From positions 744,001 to 808,000 of the forward strand of contig JAVYIG010000095.1 in assembly GCA_035222895.1 (NCBI GenBank): a stretch of DNA of 64,000 nt. Direction: 5' to 3'. The position numbers were made by a program, and so were the translations under genes. Origin of the DNA: Strongylocentrotus droebachiensis. Lineage: Eukaryota; Echinodermata; Echinoidea; Camarodonta; Strongylocentrotidae. Each line of letters begins with the position of its first letter. Position 1 is the stretch's first letter. A model generated the notes under the pieces. That model made no database searches. It was not told the origin of the DNA and was given only the letters and a program-made list of their open reading frames with translations. This document shows, piece by piece, positions 21,601-32,480 of the stretch.

Positions 21601-22510
21601 GATTAAGAGTCGAGAACGGCACAACGAATCGTCTTCCTTCTTTAATGATTTAATGAAGTGTCAAAGCTTCTGCGCTTTGCGCGGGACGGGGGGGGGGGGG
21701 GAGGGGCGGTAGGGGGGAACTGAATTCAGACAAGAACACGATACAACGAATCGTCTTCTTTCTCTGATAATTTAATGAAACGTGGAAGCTTCCGCGCTTC
21801 GCGCTGGATCGGCGAAAATGAATTCAGACAAGGATTAACAGTCGGAACCGGTATATGAATCGTCTTCTTTCTCTAATAATTTAATGAAGTTCTTGTTCTT
21901 GTTTCTTGTTCTTGTTTTTTTTCTTCCTGTTTGTGTGTTTTTAGGGGTAGGCTTTTATATAAGGAATCCTTCCTTTCTGCCTATCCCAAATGCTCTTATA
22001 AATTGCCATTGTTTTTTTTATTTTTTTATTATTCCATCCTGTATTTGTATGTTTTAAATGTTTTTATGAAGAGTGTTGAATAAACTTTGAATTTGAAGTG
22101 TCAAAGCTTCCGCGCTTCGCGCAGAACGGGGGGGGGGGGGGAACTGAATTCAGACAAGAACACGATACAACGAATCGTCTTTCTCTAATAATTTAATGAA
22201 ACGTGAAAGCTACCGCGCTTCGCACGGGATGGGCGAAAATGAATTTAGACAAGGATTAAGAGTAATGATTTATTGAAACGTCAAAGCTTCCGCGCTTCGC
22301 GCGGGATGGGCGAAAATTAATTCAGACAAGGATTAAGAGTAATAATTTATTGAAACGTCAAAACTGCCGCGCTTTGCGCGGGAGGGGGGGGGGGGAACTG
22401 GATCCAAACAAGAATTAAGAGTCGAGAACGGTACAACGGATCGTCTTCTTTCTCTAATAATTTAATGAAGTGTCAAAGTTTCCGCGCTTCGCGCCGGAGA
22501 GGGAGACTGA
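21600..22510. repeat. Tandem array with CGCGCTTCGCGC core, interrupted
   Basis: Seven cores of the type CCGCGCTTCGCGC occur near 21671, 21793, 22111, 22214, 22290, 22369 and 22482. Units of roughly 75-125 bp contain GAATTCAGACAAG, ACGAATCGTCTTCTTTCTCT and AATTTAATGAA; most carry a G-run. The core is a perfect or near-perfect palindrome. The gap between the second and third cores is explained by an insertion at 21887-22096. Confidence 0.85.
21887..22096 (+). mobile_element. LINE-type 3' end inserted in the tandem array
   Basis: Breaks a repeat unit between TTTAATGAAG and TGTCAAAGC. It begins with CTTGTT-rich sequence and ends GAATAAACTTTGAATTTGAA. A short TGAAG at both edges is a possible target duplication. 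Confidence 0.6.
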
Positions 22511-22599
22511 AAAATAACTTAGTTACCGACCCCGGGTTTATAGGGTTAAATTTGTAGACATTTGGACATTGGCATTAATATATTTGTCGGTATATTTTT

Positions 22600-24100
22600 T
22601 GCTCGTTTTGTCGGTAATCGGTGGCCTCTATATACACCCTCCCCACTCCCCCACTGACACAGATCTAGCGACGCCCCTGATAACGACACAGTTTATACAC
22701 TCGAGAAATGTTTTGCAAGTAGGCCTACTACTGATGAAGTACCGGACCACCGTCATTGTGCATTGTGCGGCATCAAAGCATATACAACGTCTCAAGACGT
22801 GACAGATCACTTTTCTCTAACTTCTAACCCATCAGAAGGCCTCGTTTTTTTCCAGGAAGTGCCGGTGAACATTAATGCGCCAAATGTGGTTCTCAAATTG
22901 CAAAAGATCCCTACTCTTGGAAGGGGTAGGAGAAGACAATTTTAAGTCATATTACTCCAGGAAGTGCCTGAAAATGCGTCTAATTTGGTTCTAAAATTGC
23001 AAATGCTTCTTACTCTGGGAGGGGGCCAGAACCCCCTCCCAGACCCACCCCCGCTTGGTCGCTCCGCTCCCTCGCCGCTAAAGCCTCGTTCTGTCGCTTC
23101 ATCGTTTTACATATATTTAACCCCATGACATTTCGTGCCTCCCCCCCCCGGTAAGAAATTCCTGGATCCGCCACTGATGCCCATACCCCTTGAGCTTCCG
23201 GGGGGCTCCGCCCCTTGACCCCCCGACGGGGCTTTGCCCCTAGACCCCACTTTGCGAAACGTTCAGCGGGGCCTGTATGTTAGAGTAGGGTGGTGCGGAT
23301 TTTTTTTTGTCAGCCCCCCCCCCCAAACGTTTTTGCTCATTACGCCACTGACATCCTGGACAATCATCCCAGAAAAATACCCCCGAGGGACAATAACCCG
23401 GAAAATTACCCCGAGGACAATTACAGGCCCCACCCCTGAAAGTTCAGACAATTACCCCCCCCCCCCAAGAACAACCAAGGATAACCACCCCCAGGACAAT
23501 TACCTCCCATCCCTAAAAATTATTCCCTATGACAATTACCCCCCCCCCAAGGAACCCCCCCCCCCCCAGAGGACAAGTTGCCCCCAGGGGGGGGGGGGGG
23601 GGGTCACTCTCATAAACAAATACTACCCACCCGTGTCCATCAACATCTGAAATGGACCCCAATGGCGTATCGCACCTTTCTTAAAGAAAACGTCGAAAAC
23701 GTAGACGACGCCGAACCTGTGAATCTGAAAGGTATCCTCCGTATTTTGTGCGATCAGTGCTTGAAAAAAAACGTCGACGCCGCCGTATAGCTGAAAAAGA
23801 CACCCTTTCGCCGCTTTTTCTGGACGCGGGTGCGTAGCCAGTCATTTTGGGAGTGACCCCCCTCCCCCCTCAAAAAATGATAATACAAAAATTCAAACGT
23901 GGTTTATTTCTAATTCGATACCAGTGATTTACAAACGTTGCTGAAATGTCAAGATTTTCCGGGCTTTTTTTCTCACTTTTTTTGTAAGAAAGTCACAAAT
24001 TTACAGTCAGGCAAAAATATCCCCCCCCTTCCCGGGCCCCCAACAAAACCATTTAAAAAAAAGTATGCATTAAATCTTTCATCTATGGCTGATCTTCAAC
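22600..24100. repeat. Degenerate G/C-run repeat zone
   Basis: Contains end-like motifs without partners (GCGACGCCCCTG near 22671, GGATCCGCCACTG near 23165, ATTACGCCACTG near 23340), GGGGGCTCCGCCCC-type repeats (23197-23245), and a run of diverged CAATTACCCC / CAATAACCC units (23365-23560). ORFs here are homopolymer artefacts. No gene seen. Confidence 0.6.
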
Positions 24101-24628
24101 GAAACGGGGTTCATTCTTTTGTCAATTCTGTTTGTTGCTACGACAGGCAACCAGCGAAAACGAATTCATTTAATAAAATTATGGAAATGCAAGCATTACT
24201 TTAAACAAACAGAACTTTGTTATTCATTTTTCCTGATTGAGGTGCCATAATGAAAGAGCAGAAAATGAACTTTCTAGAAATGTGATTTTCTCTTTGAAAT
24301 TCAGATACCGTCCGCCAAATCACTTTTGGTACCCTTTCTTCGAATCAGATTCGAATTGATTTTAATCACTCATGCATGAGGTGCATCAAAATGAAAGAGG
24401 AGGATCTGAGCTTTACAAATATGTGTCATTTATTAATTATAATGGTGACTCAGTTATGATAAAACATCTAAATTCTCGGTTTCGTATTTTTTTGGACGCA
24501 CTGTATAATTGACAGTTCCATGAACCAAAGTTGAGTTTGGTCAAATGCATTTCCCGCCAAAATTCGACCCCCAATTTAGTATGTAGTTTGGTTTCAAAAG
24601 TGTTTCTATCTATAGGGAACATCATTAT

Positions 24629-25160
24629 TAGGCCTAAAATAAAAACTTGTTGTATTGCCCTTTGCGACCGATCCAAAAATCTGAAAAACTACGGTCGGCA
24701 TTTTAAAAAAGTTTTTTTTTTTTTAAACCGTTTTTTTTGCATTTTTTGTATTAATGAATAAAAAAATATGTATTTTGTTTGACTTAGGATATAAATGCAT
24801 AAAATCAAATTATTCCAAACAATCTTCACATTGCTAGCAAGTTTTACAGGTAGTTGAAAACCAACTTCGTCAGCAGGAAAGCACAGAGTGTTGTCTCAAC
24901 ACAACATTGCAAACCATGGATTATTATGAGGTGAAAAATATATGAATGGAATGATGACTCTGAAACACAAGTATTAAAGCATAAAAAACTGAGAAATATC
25001 AGCCAAAAGAGGGCGGGAAAAAAACACACATTCAAAACTGAAAAATATCGGCCCAAGGAGGGCGACAAATAAAAAATAAAAAATAAAAAAAAAGATTTTC
25101 TGACCTACCGACCCATGTTTTGGCACCTAAAGGGCAATACAACAAGTTTTTATTTTATGG
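24629..25160. mobile_element. Inverted-repeat element, longer relative of 8836-9062
   Basis: Left AGGCCTAAAATAAAAACTTG then TTGTATTGCCCTTTG; right CCTAAAGGGCAATACAAC then AAGTTTTTATTTTA. Inner arms pair around ACGGTCGGCATTTT. The 530-bp interior has no convincing ORF. Confidence 0.78.
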
Positions 25161-25442
25161 ACGGTTTGGACCAGTGAAACCCTAGGGATGGTGGAGCATA
25201 AAATCTCGGAACTGTTAGAAAGACAAGTGTTTACAATCATGCAGTGACGTAAATCGTTCGTGCAACGAAAATAATAATATTGTCTGACGATTTTTAATCT
25301 CATATTGTCAGTAAAATACCTGATAGTTACACGACTCAGACCCGTACAGTGATATTACCCAACATAAATATTCGTAAATAATGTTTCTTGCTTGGTACAT
25401 TAACCTTTGCCCGTTCTTCGTATTCGACCTTTATTCCGAATC

Positions 25443-25502
25443 AGATAAAGTTTATCACATCGGTATCATCACAATATAGGTTTATCACCTTGGTCACGTG
25501 AT
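25443..25502 (+). promoter_or_regulatory. Candidate promoter motifs: GATA-like trio and a GTCACGTGAT E-box
   Basis: AGATAAAGTTTATCAC, a second TTTATCAC, and GTCACGTGAT at 25493-25502 lie about 390-450 bp upstream of the TMEM35-like ATG. The E-box core CACGTG is the USF/MiT-family type. The placement fits a promoter, but the motifs are short and untested. Confidence 0.3.
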
Positions 25503-25890
25503 GAGCATACAGTCTGGACGTATCAGGTAAATTAGTGTTGGTTTAGTTATCTAACGAGCCAGCTCTGTATTAAACCCGCAAAAATCAATCATTAAAATTG
25601 AAGCGCGACATGCAAACATATTATAATAGGGATGGGAGAATCATGTCCGATCCGTGTAAGGATGAATTTAAAATAGGGTTCTTTAGAGCTGATGCCACGG
25701 AATTAATGTTCGCAGTTTGGTGATGGTCGCCTCAACCAACGTCCAAGAAGTCTGATTTAACCATCGAGTAGTGTCGAAGCATGAGGATCGAAACCACTAT
25801 AACAAGCTAAATCATTGCCATTCTCATCCAAGTCAACAAAGTAGTGATTTTGAGTGATTGACCAACATAATCATCGAGTATAACCTCAAA

Positions 25891-26301
25891 ATGACGATCA
25901 CCAGGCAAATTGCATCACTTCTGGTTGGGCTTCTCTTCATCTTCCTTGGTCTTCTCAAGGTCGCTCCAGTGGAGCTCGATTACGGGTTCAGTCACGAGGA
26001 TTTTAAAGCCATCTTCAACACCTACTTCGACGTCATACCCATCAAGAGTGTGTTTAAGGTCACGATGACGCCCGATATATACATGTCTGTGGTTGGATTT
26101 ATCGAAGTCGTCTGCGGGACGATGTTAGCGTTTGGTCGCTCGTCATGGCAGAGGGTTGGAGTGTTCTATCTTTTGATCATCGTGGTCGGAGCGTACATCG
26201 CCCAGCAGCAGGTCGCGGGTTCGAATCTCTACATGACTATTCCTACATTCGCTCTCGGCATCGTACTGGCGTTTATGTTGATTCGTAAAGATGACGATTA
26301 A
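25891..26301 (+). CDS. TMEM35: TMEM35-like (DoxX-fold) four-helix membrane protein
   Basis: An uninterrupted 136-residue reading frame. The ATG has A at -3, and the frame upstream is closed by TGA at 25855-25857. Four hydrophobic segments are visible: residues about 7-26, 63-82, 88-107 and 113-131, followed by a short charged tail IRKDDD. The first helix (ending FIFLGLLKVAP), an amphipathic linker and the GFIEVVCG motif at the start of helix 2 match the layout of the vertebrate TMEM35 family, related to DoxX. Vertebrate TMEM35A (NACHO) is an ER chaperone for neuronal nicotinic receptors. This protein lacks that long C-terminal tail and is nearer the size of TMEM35B, so the chaperone role cannot be assumed. 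No intron is needed for the coding part. Membership in the superfamily is fairly sure; the exact orthologue is not. Confidence 0.85.
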   Translation: MTITRQIASLLVGLLFIFLGLLKVAPVELDYGFSHEDFKAIFNTYFDVIPIKSVFKVTMTPDIYMSVVGFIEVVCGTMLAFGRSSWQRVGVFYLLIIVVGAYIAQQQVAGSNLYMTIPTFALGIVLAFMLIRKDDD

Positions 26302-26366
26302 CCAGAAAGCGCAGGAAGAACATAGCGAATAGAAACTGGTTAGCCAAAACTGAGGAAGCATGATAA

Positions 26367-26372
26367 AATAAA
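26367..26372 (+). terminator. Candidate polyadenylation signal (AATAAA) of the TMEM35-like gene
   Basis: First AATAAA after the stop codon, 66 bp downstream. AT-rich sequence gives many chance matches. Confidence 0.35.
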
Positions 26373-29078
26373 AGAAACGCATTATAGGCTACTGACATTA
26401 TCATATAATGTTGCTAATACTAAAAACGTTGAACTTCCAAATAAGTGTGATAGAAAAAAGAAATTTAAAAGATCTTATCCTTATGAAGCAGTATTGTATG
26501 GTCCAGTGTCGCGGATTACCAACTTTCAAATTTCAGGTTAAAATCACTAGTAACACTGCAGTTTACATTGCACCCCTGTCTAAATGAGAGAGAATAGCAA
26601 TCTGGTTAGATAAATGAACTTTTAGCGGAAAATATTGTCAATTTGTACAGCCCTGGTATTTATGAGAATGTTGAAAAAAGAATGCTCCAAATTGAGAGGA
26701 GAGGGTGCACACAATGGTGGTACAAAGAGTTATCGTAGGCCGACCATGAAAGTGCAAATTTCCAAGTACAGTGCTAACTCATGCTGCGTGCTCAATAATT
26801 CCCTGACTTAATTTTTGTTAATGATATTCCCGAGACTCTGTTGAAGGATGTTTATACTTAGGATTCATTTTATATATCCTGCGTGATCATTTTGTATACC
26901 TTTTACGGTCACTTCCAGACAAAATGTTATTGCTATATTTTCAAGATTGGTTAAAAACAGTTTATATTTCAGATTTTTAATCTTCCTGTTTTGCCTTTTT
27001 GCTATATCTAATATAACATTTTGACCACAAAGGCATTCTCCCCGACACTGAAAATTGCTTGATGTTGTACTTTATTCTCCCTCTAAAAGCTGGACAAGAT
27101 GATTGGCTGTTCGTCACTGATTGCTACAGAAAGAAAAAAAATCGTATAGCTGAGTGTCGTTCATTCGTTTAGCGCCCTCATGCATGGGAGCTAGTGTAAT
27201 AGTTCAACTTATAGAGAGGATCGAAATGACGTCTTTGCGATTATTATTGGAAATGGTTTAGAACGCTTTATTAGGAACTAATTTGTTTGTTTGTATAATT
27301 GTTTTGTTGTTGTTGTTTTTATTTAGCACCGGTTTGGCCTATGCTTTGAAGGAATCATAATGATTTAAATAATAGAACAATCTAAATGCACTAGAATGAT
27401 GTATATAGGCCTAATCAATTTGTTTTAAATTCACTTTGGCCTATATAATATTATGGTCGCACCAATTTTCTTAGGGTGAAAACAAAATATATTATTTTAT
27501 TGAACTTTTATTAGAGCTTGAATTGAATTTTGATGACTAACCACATTTTTACAATTTCGATAAACTGTTATATCGTACTAAATACCTTAAAACGTTAGTT
27601 ATCATGTTTATCATTATTATTTTAATAGCTTTTATATTGTAGACTTCTGTTTAACATTCAACATTGTCGGAAGCATCAATTTTCAAACAGACTTTTGTCA
27701 TCTAATCCAGGCAAATATTGTATGTACTCTGTTTGTATTGATACCAACGTTTTAAACTTTTATTATCTAATATAATATTATGGAATTATAACAGGCATAA
27801 TTTACAATCTATGTTGGAAATGTGTCGGTAACTGGTCTGACAACCAACCCACCCCTCCCCATTAGTATAGTAAAGACCCTGTCTGCCTTTTTCTCAATCC
27901 CTCCCACTCTCCATCCCTCCGTAAAACCACATTCATGTGTCACTGGTTAACCGTCGGCGTCGTGTATCAGTCCCTTGACGTGAAGCTTATATCCACAGGA
28001 CCTGGAAAATATATCCAAGTAACAAAATCCATGCTTTTTAAAGGGTAACATCGGGATAGAAAGAGAGAGAAGTTGTATTTCCTAAAAGAATGGAATTGCT
28101 GATTTCATCTATATACTAGTATTTTCTTACTGGTATTCAAGAGAGTATGCATGTAGATACGTATACGGTATACCATAGATATTTATGATCACATACTTCT
28201 ATATTTCCGGTGTGTAAAAAAGTTCTTGTTAGTGTCTTGTTAGTATAAGAATGGTAGCAAGAGTCTTATTTATATATATATATAGAGTAATACTAATAAA
28301 GAGTACGATTTCTATACTATTTATGAGGCCTATATTATGTGATTCAAGGTGTTATGTTGAACTCTGTTTTTGTATGTTTGTTTGCTTGTTATTTGCTAAT
28401 CAGCAAAAATGACTGATTACTGTTCAACCAATCGCATTGATTATCTCTTTCCTTAAAGGTAACTCGACTTTCAGGACAATAGTGTGTTTTTTTGTTTGTA
28501 AGTTCAGTATATTATAGGTTAAACCTGATATTATTCCAACCCCACTCTGGCTCTCTCTCTCTCTCTCTCTCTCTCACGCACGTTTAACACCTAAAATACT
28601 CGTGGGTTATAGTCTTCATAATCTAGACTAGTTTAAACTCTTATAGTGAAACAAAAAAGGAAAGGAAAGAAGGATGGCGAGGTAATATTCGATTGAAAGC
28701 AATGCTAGCAGCCTCCCGAGGTATCCATGGTATCGGGAGACTATTCTGGAAAGTCGGGGAACGGTCGAGACGCGTGAGTGAGTGACTGCCAATGTGGTTT
28801 TAGATTTCTCCCTAATTTTGAGGGTATATCTCTGAAGCAAATCTCATGTCTGTGAGGCGGCGATTACAGCCCGAATTCATGGGCCGGGTTTCCTTCTTGT
28901 TTCCTAGTTAATCCAGGGCATCTAAAACATCTCCCTGGTTAATCGTATACAGATCCAGGCACGTTTTAATAGAGAGAGAGAGAGTGTGTGTGATGGGGAT
29001 AAATATTCATTAGCAAGAGATGGAGAGAGAGGAAGAGGGAGGTATAGGGAGGGAGACCGAGAGAGAAAAAAAATGAGA

Positions 29079-29113
<35 letters not shown>

Positions 29114-30125
29114 TGTGCGTGTGTGTGTGATGGAGATAAATATTCAACAGCAAGAGATGAAGAGAGAGGAAGAGGGAGGGAGGGAGAGAGAAGGGGAGAG
29201 AAAATGAGAGAAACCGCTCCTCACCCGCATCTCTTTCTCTCTCACTCTCTCTCTCTCCCTCTTTCTTTCCTATACCCCTTCCCATCTCAATCTTCCTCAC
29301 CTTCGCTCAGTCTCTGGTTTATTTTAATCACAATATGATTATCAGCTCTATATTTGGCTGCAATCTTGGAATTGTCAAAGGCAACCCAATATATACGTCT
29401 TTCCTTTCTGCTATGTATGTATTGGGCTCCAAAGTTAACATCGAATTTAATTTTGAAACAAAAATATAAGTAAACCGATGTTTTAAAAAAATGTTTAAAA
29501 AAAAGGAAAGAAGAAACCCTAACATTTCACCATAGAGACATTGTTTCGCTATTCATGATATCTTTCTATTTTATAATTATAAAATATATCGACTTGTTTT
29601 GGATTGCAATACCATTTAATTGCCAACGAACTTCATGGTCATGAAAACACAGAATTGCATCATCTTCCAAACGGCTTCTGATTTATTGTAAACACTTCAC
29701 GCAGCCTTCCAACCTATATTAGGATTCTCCAGCGGGAAAAATACAGAAGAGCTATTTTGGTCACGTCCATGTCTAAAGAATGCACACAACAATACTGCAA
29801 ATGAAGTAGGATGACGAAAGCAGAACCTCAGGTCAATTTGTTGCCATGGTGATTTTGAATAGAAGTGGTTGTTTACGAAACGGAGCATTTAATCTCGCAC
29901 GAGAAATCTGGCGAACTGTAAATACGTGTCTAGAGGTGACGTTGATCAGTTCATTATTGGATAGATTGAGAATATATTAACTTTCTTATCTACCATTCTC
30001 AAGGATTCTGGTTAATAATACAAGATTGTGAGAGCACAGAGAAAAAAAACTGTTGCTTACGATTTACTCCACTGTCTTATCACGATAATACGCTCATCAA
30101 GAAGTTACTACTTGTATTGTTTTTT

Positions 30126-30200
30126 TCTGTTTGGAGCCAGAAGGTTGTTAACTATTATACATTTTTCACGAAGTGTAAACTCTTCTGAGTTCTGACTATA
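30126..30200. mobile_element. Diverged member of the CTGTTTGGAGCCAGAAGG palindrome family
   Basis: Left arm CTGTTTGGAGCCAGAAGG is intact; the right arm is degraded. Confidence 0.5.
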
Positions 30201-30289
30201 AGCAGACATAACTGTATTAGACAGTGAATAAAATTAATGTATAGACGTGTCACGTCCCCAGCATAACATGATCGCAACTAACTACATGT

Positions 30290-30430
30290 ATTTAAAAAAA
30301 CACCTCATGGGCAATTTCGATACGCTATTGTATATCCCATAGAAATCAAGTTCGGATTACATAATGCGTAATTGTCATGGTCCCACATTAATTTCAAAAG
30401 GTGACGCAAAAGGCTATTGATTTAGAACTT
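30290..30430. repeat. Interspersed repeat, paired with 35340-35470
   Basis: Shared order of GGGCAAT, CTATTGTATATCCCAT, GAAATCA, TTCGGATTAC and AAGGCTATTGA with the second copy in the same orientation. Confidence 0.6.
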
Positions 30431-30662
30431 TGCGATTGTGTTTCATTTAGTCCTACATATAGCATCTTCAATTATATTAATATAAAACAGGCATTACTGT
30501 GATAAATATAACACCAAAAGATTTTGTTTGAAAAAAATATTGTTTACGTACACAGAGATTTTGTTATTGAGTGTTCCATCCCCCCGTGTATTCAATCAGA
30601 TGATTATTGGGATCGACCTTGATTTAACCGTAAGACGCGACTGACGATATAACTGCTACTTG

Positions 30663-31041
30663 TTTGGGCGCGTTCATGCTTGATTTTGAAGGTAGAATGA
30701 GCGATCTGAAACGCTCATCGTAAACGCTCATCGTGATCGCAGTTCCACGGTGTAGCTGTTCATGCTTACTTCTCTGGCTCATCCAGGCAATTCTCCTTGT
30801 GTGGCATTGTGTGACCTTCACTGTGCATGCTACGTAGACCCACTAGAGGTCAGTGCGTTGACCCCATTTAAACGCGTTTACAATTGTAAACGCATCTTTT
30901 TGTGAGTTTACGATCGGCGTTCGTGATCGCCGTTTTTCGGTGATTCTACAAAAGTGAGCATGAACGCAAGCGTGTTTTAAACTAAACACGTAACAGATGC
31001 CTGATTCTGGCCGTCAAAATCAAGCATGAACGCGGCCTTTG
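30663..31041. mobile_element. MITE with GCGTTCATGCTTGATTTTGA ends
   Basis: Inverted ends of 23-24 bp, GCGTTCATGCTTGATTTTGA and TCAAAATCAAGCATGAACGC, differ by a single extra base near the tip. Candidate 4-bp duplication TTTG at 30663-30666 and 31038-31041. The interior repeats AACGCTCATCGT twice and has further short inverted pairs. No ORF. Confidence 0.85.
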
Positions 31042-31278
31042 TTGTGTATGCAGACTAACTTGAGAGAAACGACCATGAGACCGACTCACATAATATACAA
31101 CCCTCGATAACGAGATGAAACGGACTAATCATAAGAAGACGTCATATTTGTTTGTGTCCAATTAACATCGTAGTCGTCATCCATCATCCTATACTAATCA
31201 TCATCCAAAGAATAAATTCTCAACATACTGTCTTATTTCGCTCTGGGTTTCGCTTCCTTCTGTACAGACCACAAAACC

Positions 31279-31685
31279 CAGAGCTGCCAACCTTGTGCGA
31301 CCAAAAAAAGGAATCATGATGGCAAAAAAAAAGGAATTTTAAGCAAAAAAAAGGAATTCATAAAAACGAAACTTACAACCACGCACAACACACTTCCAAT
31401 GCAGAAATTTTCATTCATCATGCTGATTTTTCCATACAAGCAGGTAATTTTTTTGATGGTTATTTTGGTATTATCGGCTTTTCATTTTTTTTGGAGAATA
31501 TTTTTCTCTTAGTATGTTTAAAATTAGTTTTCTATTGAATTTGTGATCAAATCACCATTTTAGGGCAGTTGTTTGACGTGTGGTATGTAAAAAAAAAAAA
31601 AAAAAAATTATTAAAAAACGTAATACCGTAATTGGGAGGAAAAAACGGAGTAATTCCGGCAAAAACGGAATGGTTGGCAGCTCTG
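31279..31685. mobile_element. Inverted-repeat element adjoining the H2B pseudogene
   Basis: Perfect 14-bp inverted ends CAGAGCTGCCAACC and GGTTGGCAGCTCTG. GCTGCCAAC and an ATTCCGG-type subterminal segment recall the element at 4585-5316, so they may be relatives. No convincing target duplication. Internal A-rich repeats GGAATT and an 18-nt A-run. Confidence 0.8.
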
Positions 31686-31703
31686 ATTTAAACCCATTTC
31701 ATT

Positions 31704-31951
31704 ATGGCTCCACCAGGTCAAGTCGCTAAGAAAGGATCCAGGAAAGCAGTCAAGGGCAGCTGCCCCTCGGACCATGCAGCGCGCGGGTGCAAGAGGAGGC
31801 ACAGGAAAAGGAAGAAGAATTATGGAATCTATAAGGTCCTCAAGCAGGTTTATCCTGATACCGGCATCTCTAGTCGGGCCATGATTATATCATGAACTGC
31901 TTCGTCAACGACATCTCCGAGTCACCATCATCAGGTCATCGGTTAACACAA
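31704..31951 (+). pseudogene. Histone H2B pseudogene (orphon-like, truncated)
   Basis: The frame opens with [18 protein letters not shown], close to early-type sea urchin H2B, and continues with an RKRK block and [18 protein letters not shown], the H2B alpha-1 region. Damage is clear: a two-residue (6 nt) loss before YKVLKQ, a +2 frameshift just after SSRAM giving a stop, then [10 protein letters not shown] in another frame. Recognisable homology fades near 31951, so the last 60 or so residues of H2B are missing. A G-run and unrelated repeat sequence follow. A TIR element ends 18 bp upstream of the ATG, which may have removed the original leader. No other core histone was found nearby, so this is a solitary copy outside a histone array. 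Confidence 0.88.
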
Positions 31952-32376
31952 GGAGATAAAATTCCGGGGGGGGGGGGGGTTTACTCAGATTTGGTTTGGA
32001 CGGGGTGTGCCGCTAAAGCCTCGAAACCCCTATCCTTTATTAGGGGTCCTTTTGGGGCATTTTTCACAATTTTCGGGTGTTTTCCGGTATGTTTTTGGAG
32101 ATTTTGAAAAAACGAACCTATTTTTATTGGTACTGCAGATGGAGATGACATCGTATTCCTCATTTTGATCTCATCATGTCATGCCATAGTCACCACAGAG
32201 GAGTCATGATTGTGATCTAAACACACACACATCTCTCTTTCGCTCTCTCTCTCTTTTGGTATCGAAGACAAAATTGACAATTTTATTACGTAACTGCGAT
32301 TCCTGTACGCAATACAATACAGTTGATGCATCATGAATCCTGTTACTTCTTCTTCTTTTTCTGCTTATTATAAATT

Positions 32377-32480
32377 TGTGATTTTTGTTTTGTTTAATAT
32401 GTAATTGTTTATCATTGTATTTTGTTTGTTATAGCGCTTAGAGACTTCGGTGGAAATCGCTTTATAAATATACCGTTTGA
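32377..32480 (+). repeat. Retrotransposon-type 3' end with TTATAGCGCTTAGAGACTTC
   Basis: TGTTATAGCGCTTAGAGACT then TCGGTGGAA-CGCTTTATAAAT. The reverse-oriented relative at 62755-62870 matches it over about 100 bp. Confidence 0.65.

Larger units (their letters stand above)
26400..30650. other. Gene-poor AT-rich region with CT/AG microsatellites
   Basis: No conserved ORF recognised. (CT)n lies at 28551-28575. At 28972-29250 a purine-rich tract holds two copies, about 130 bp apart, of a segment with GATAAATATTCA, GCAAGAGATG and GAGAGAGGAAGAGGG. The low-complexity ORFs here are artefacts. Confidence 0.6.

Noticed and set aside
23234..23650. 138-residue proline-rich ORF
   Set aside because: Comes from C-runs and diverged CAATTACCCC repeats; no codon structure.
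26143..26382. Antisense 79-residue ORF over the TMEM35-like gene
   Set aside because: Shadow of the real gene on the other strand.
28986..29338. ORFs rich in Arg/Glu or Ser/Leu
   Set aside because: Translation of AG/CT microsatellites.
31279..31685. 8-bp target duplication around the element next to H2B
   Set aside because: ACAAAACC and ATTTAAAC do not match well enough.
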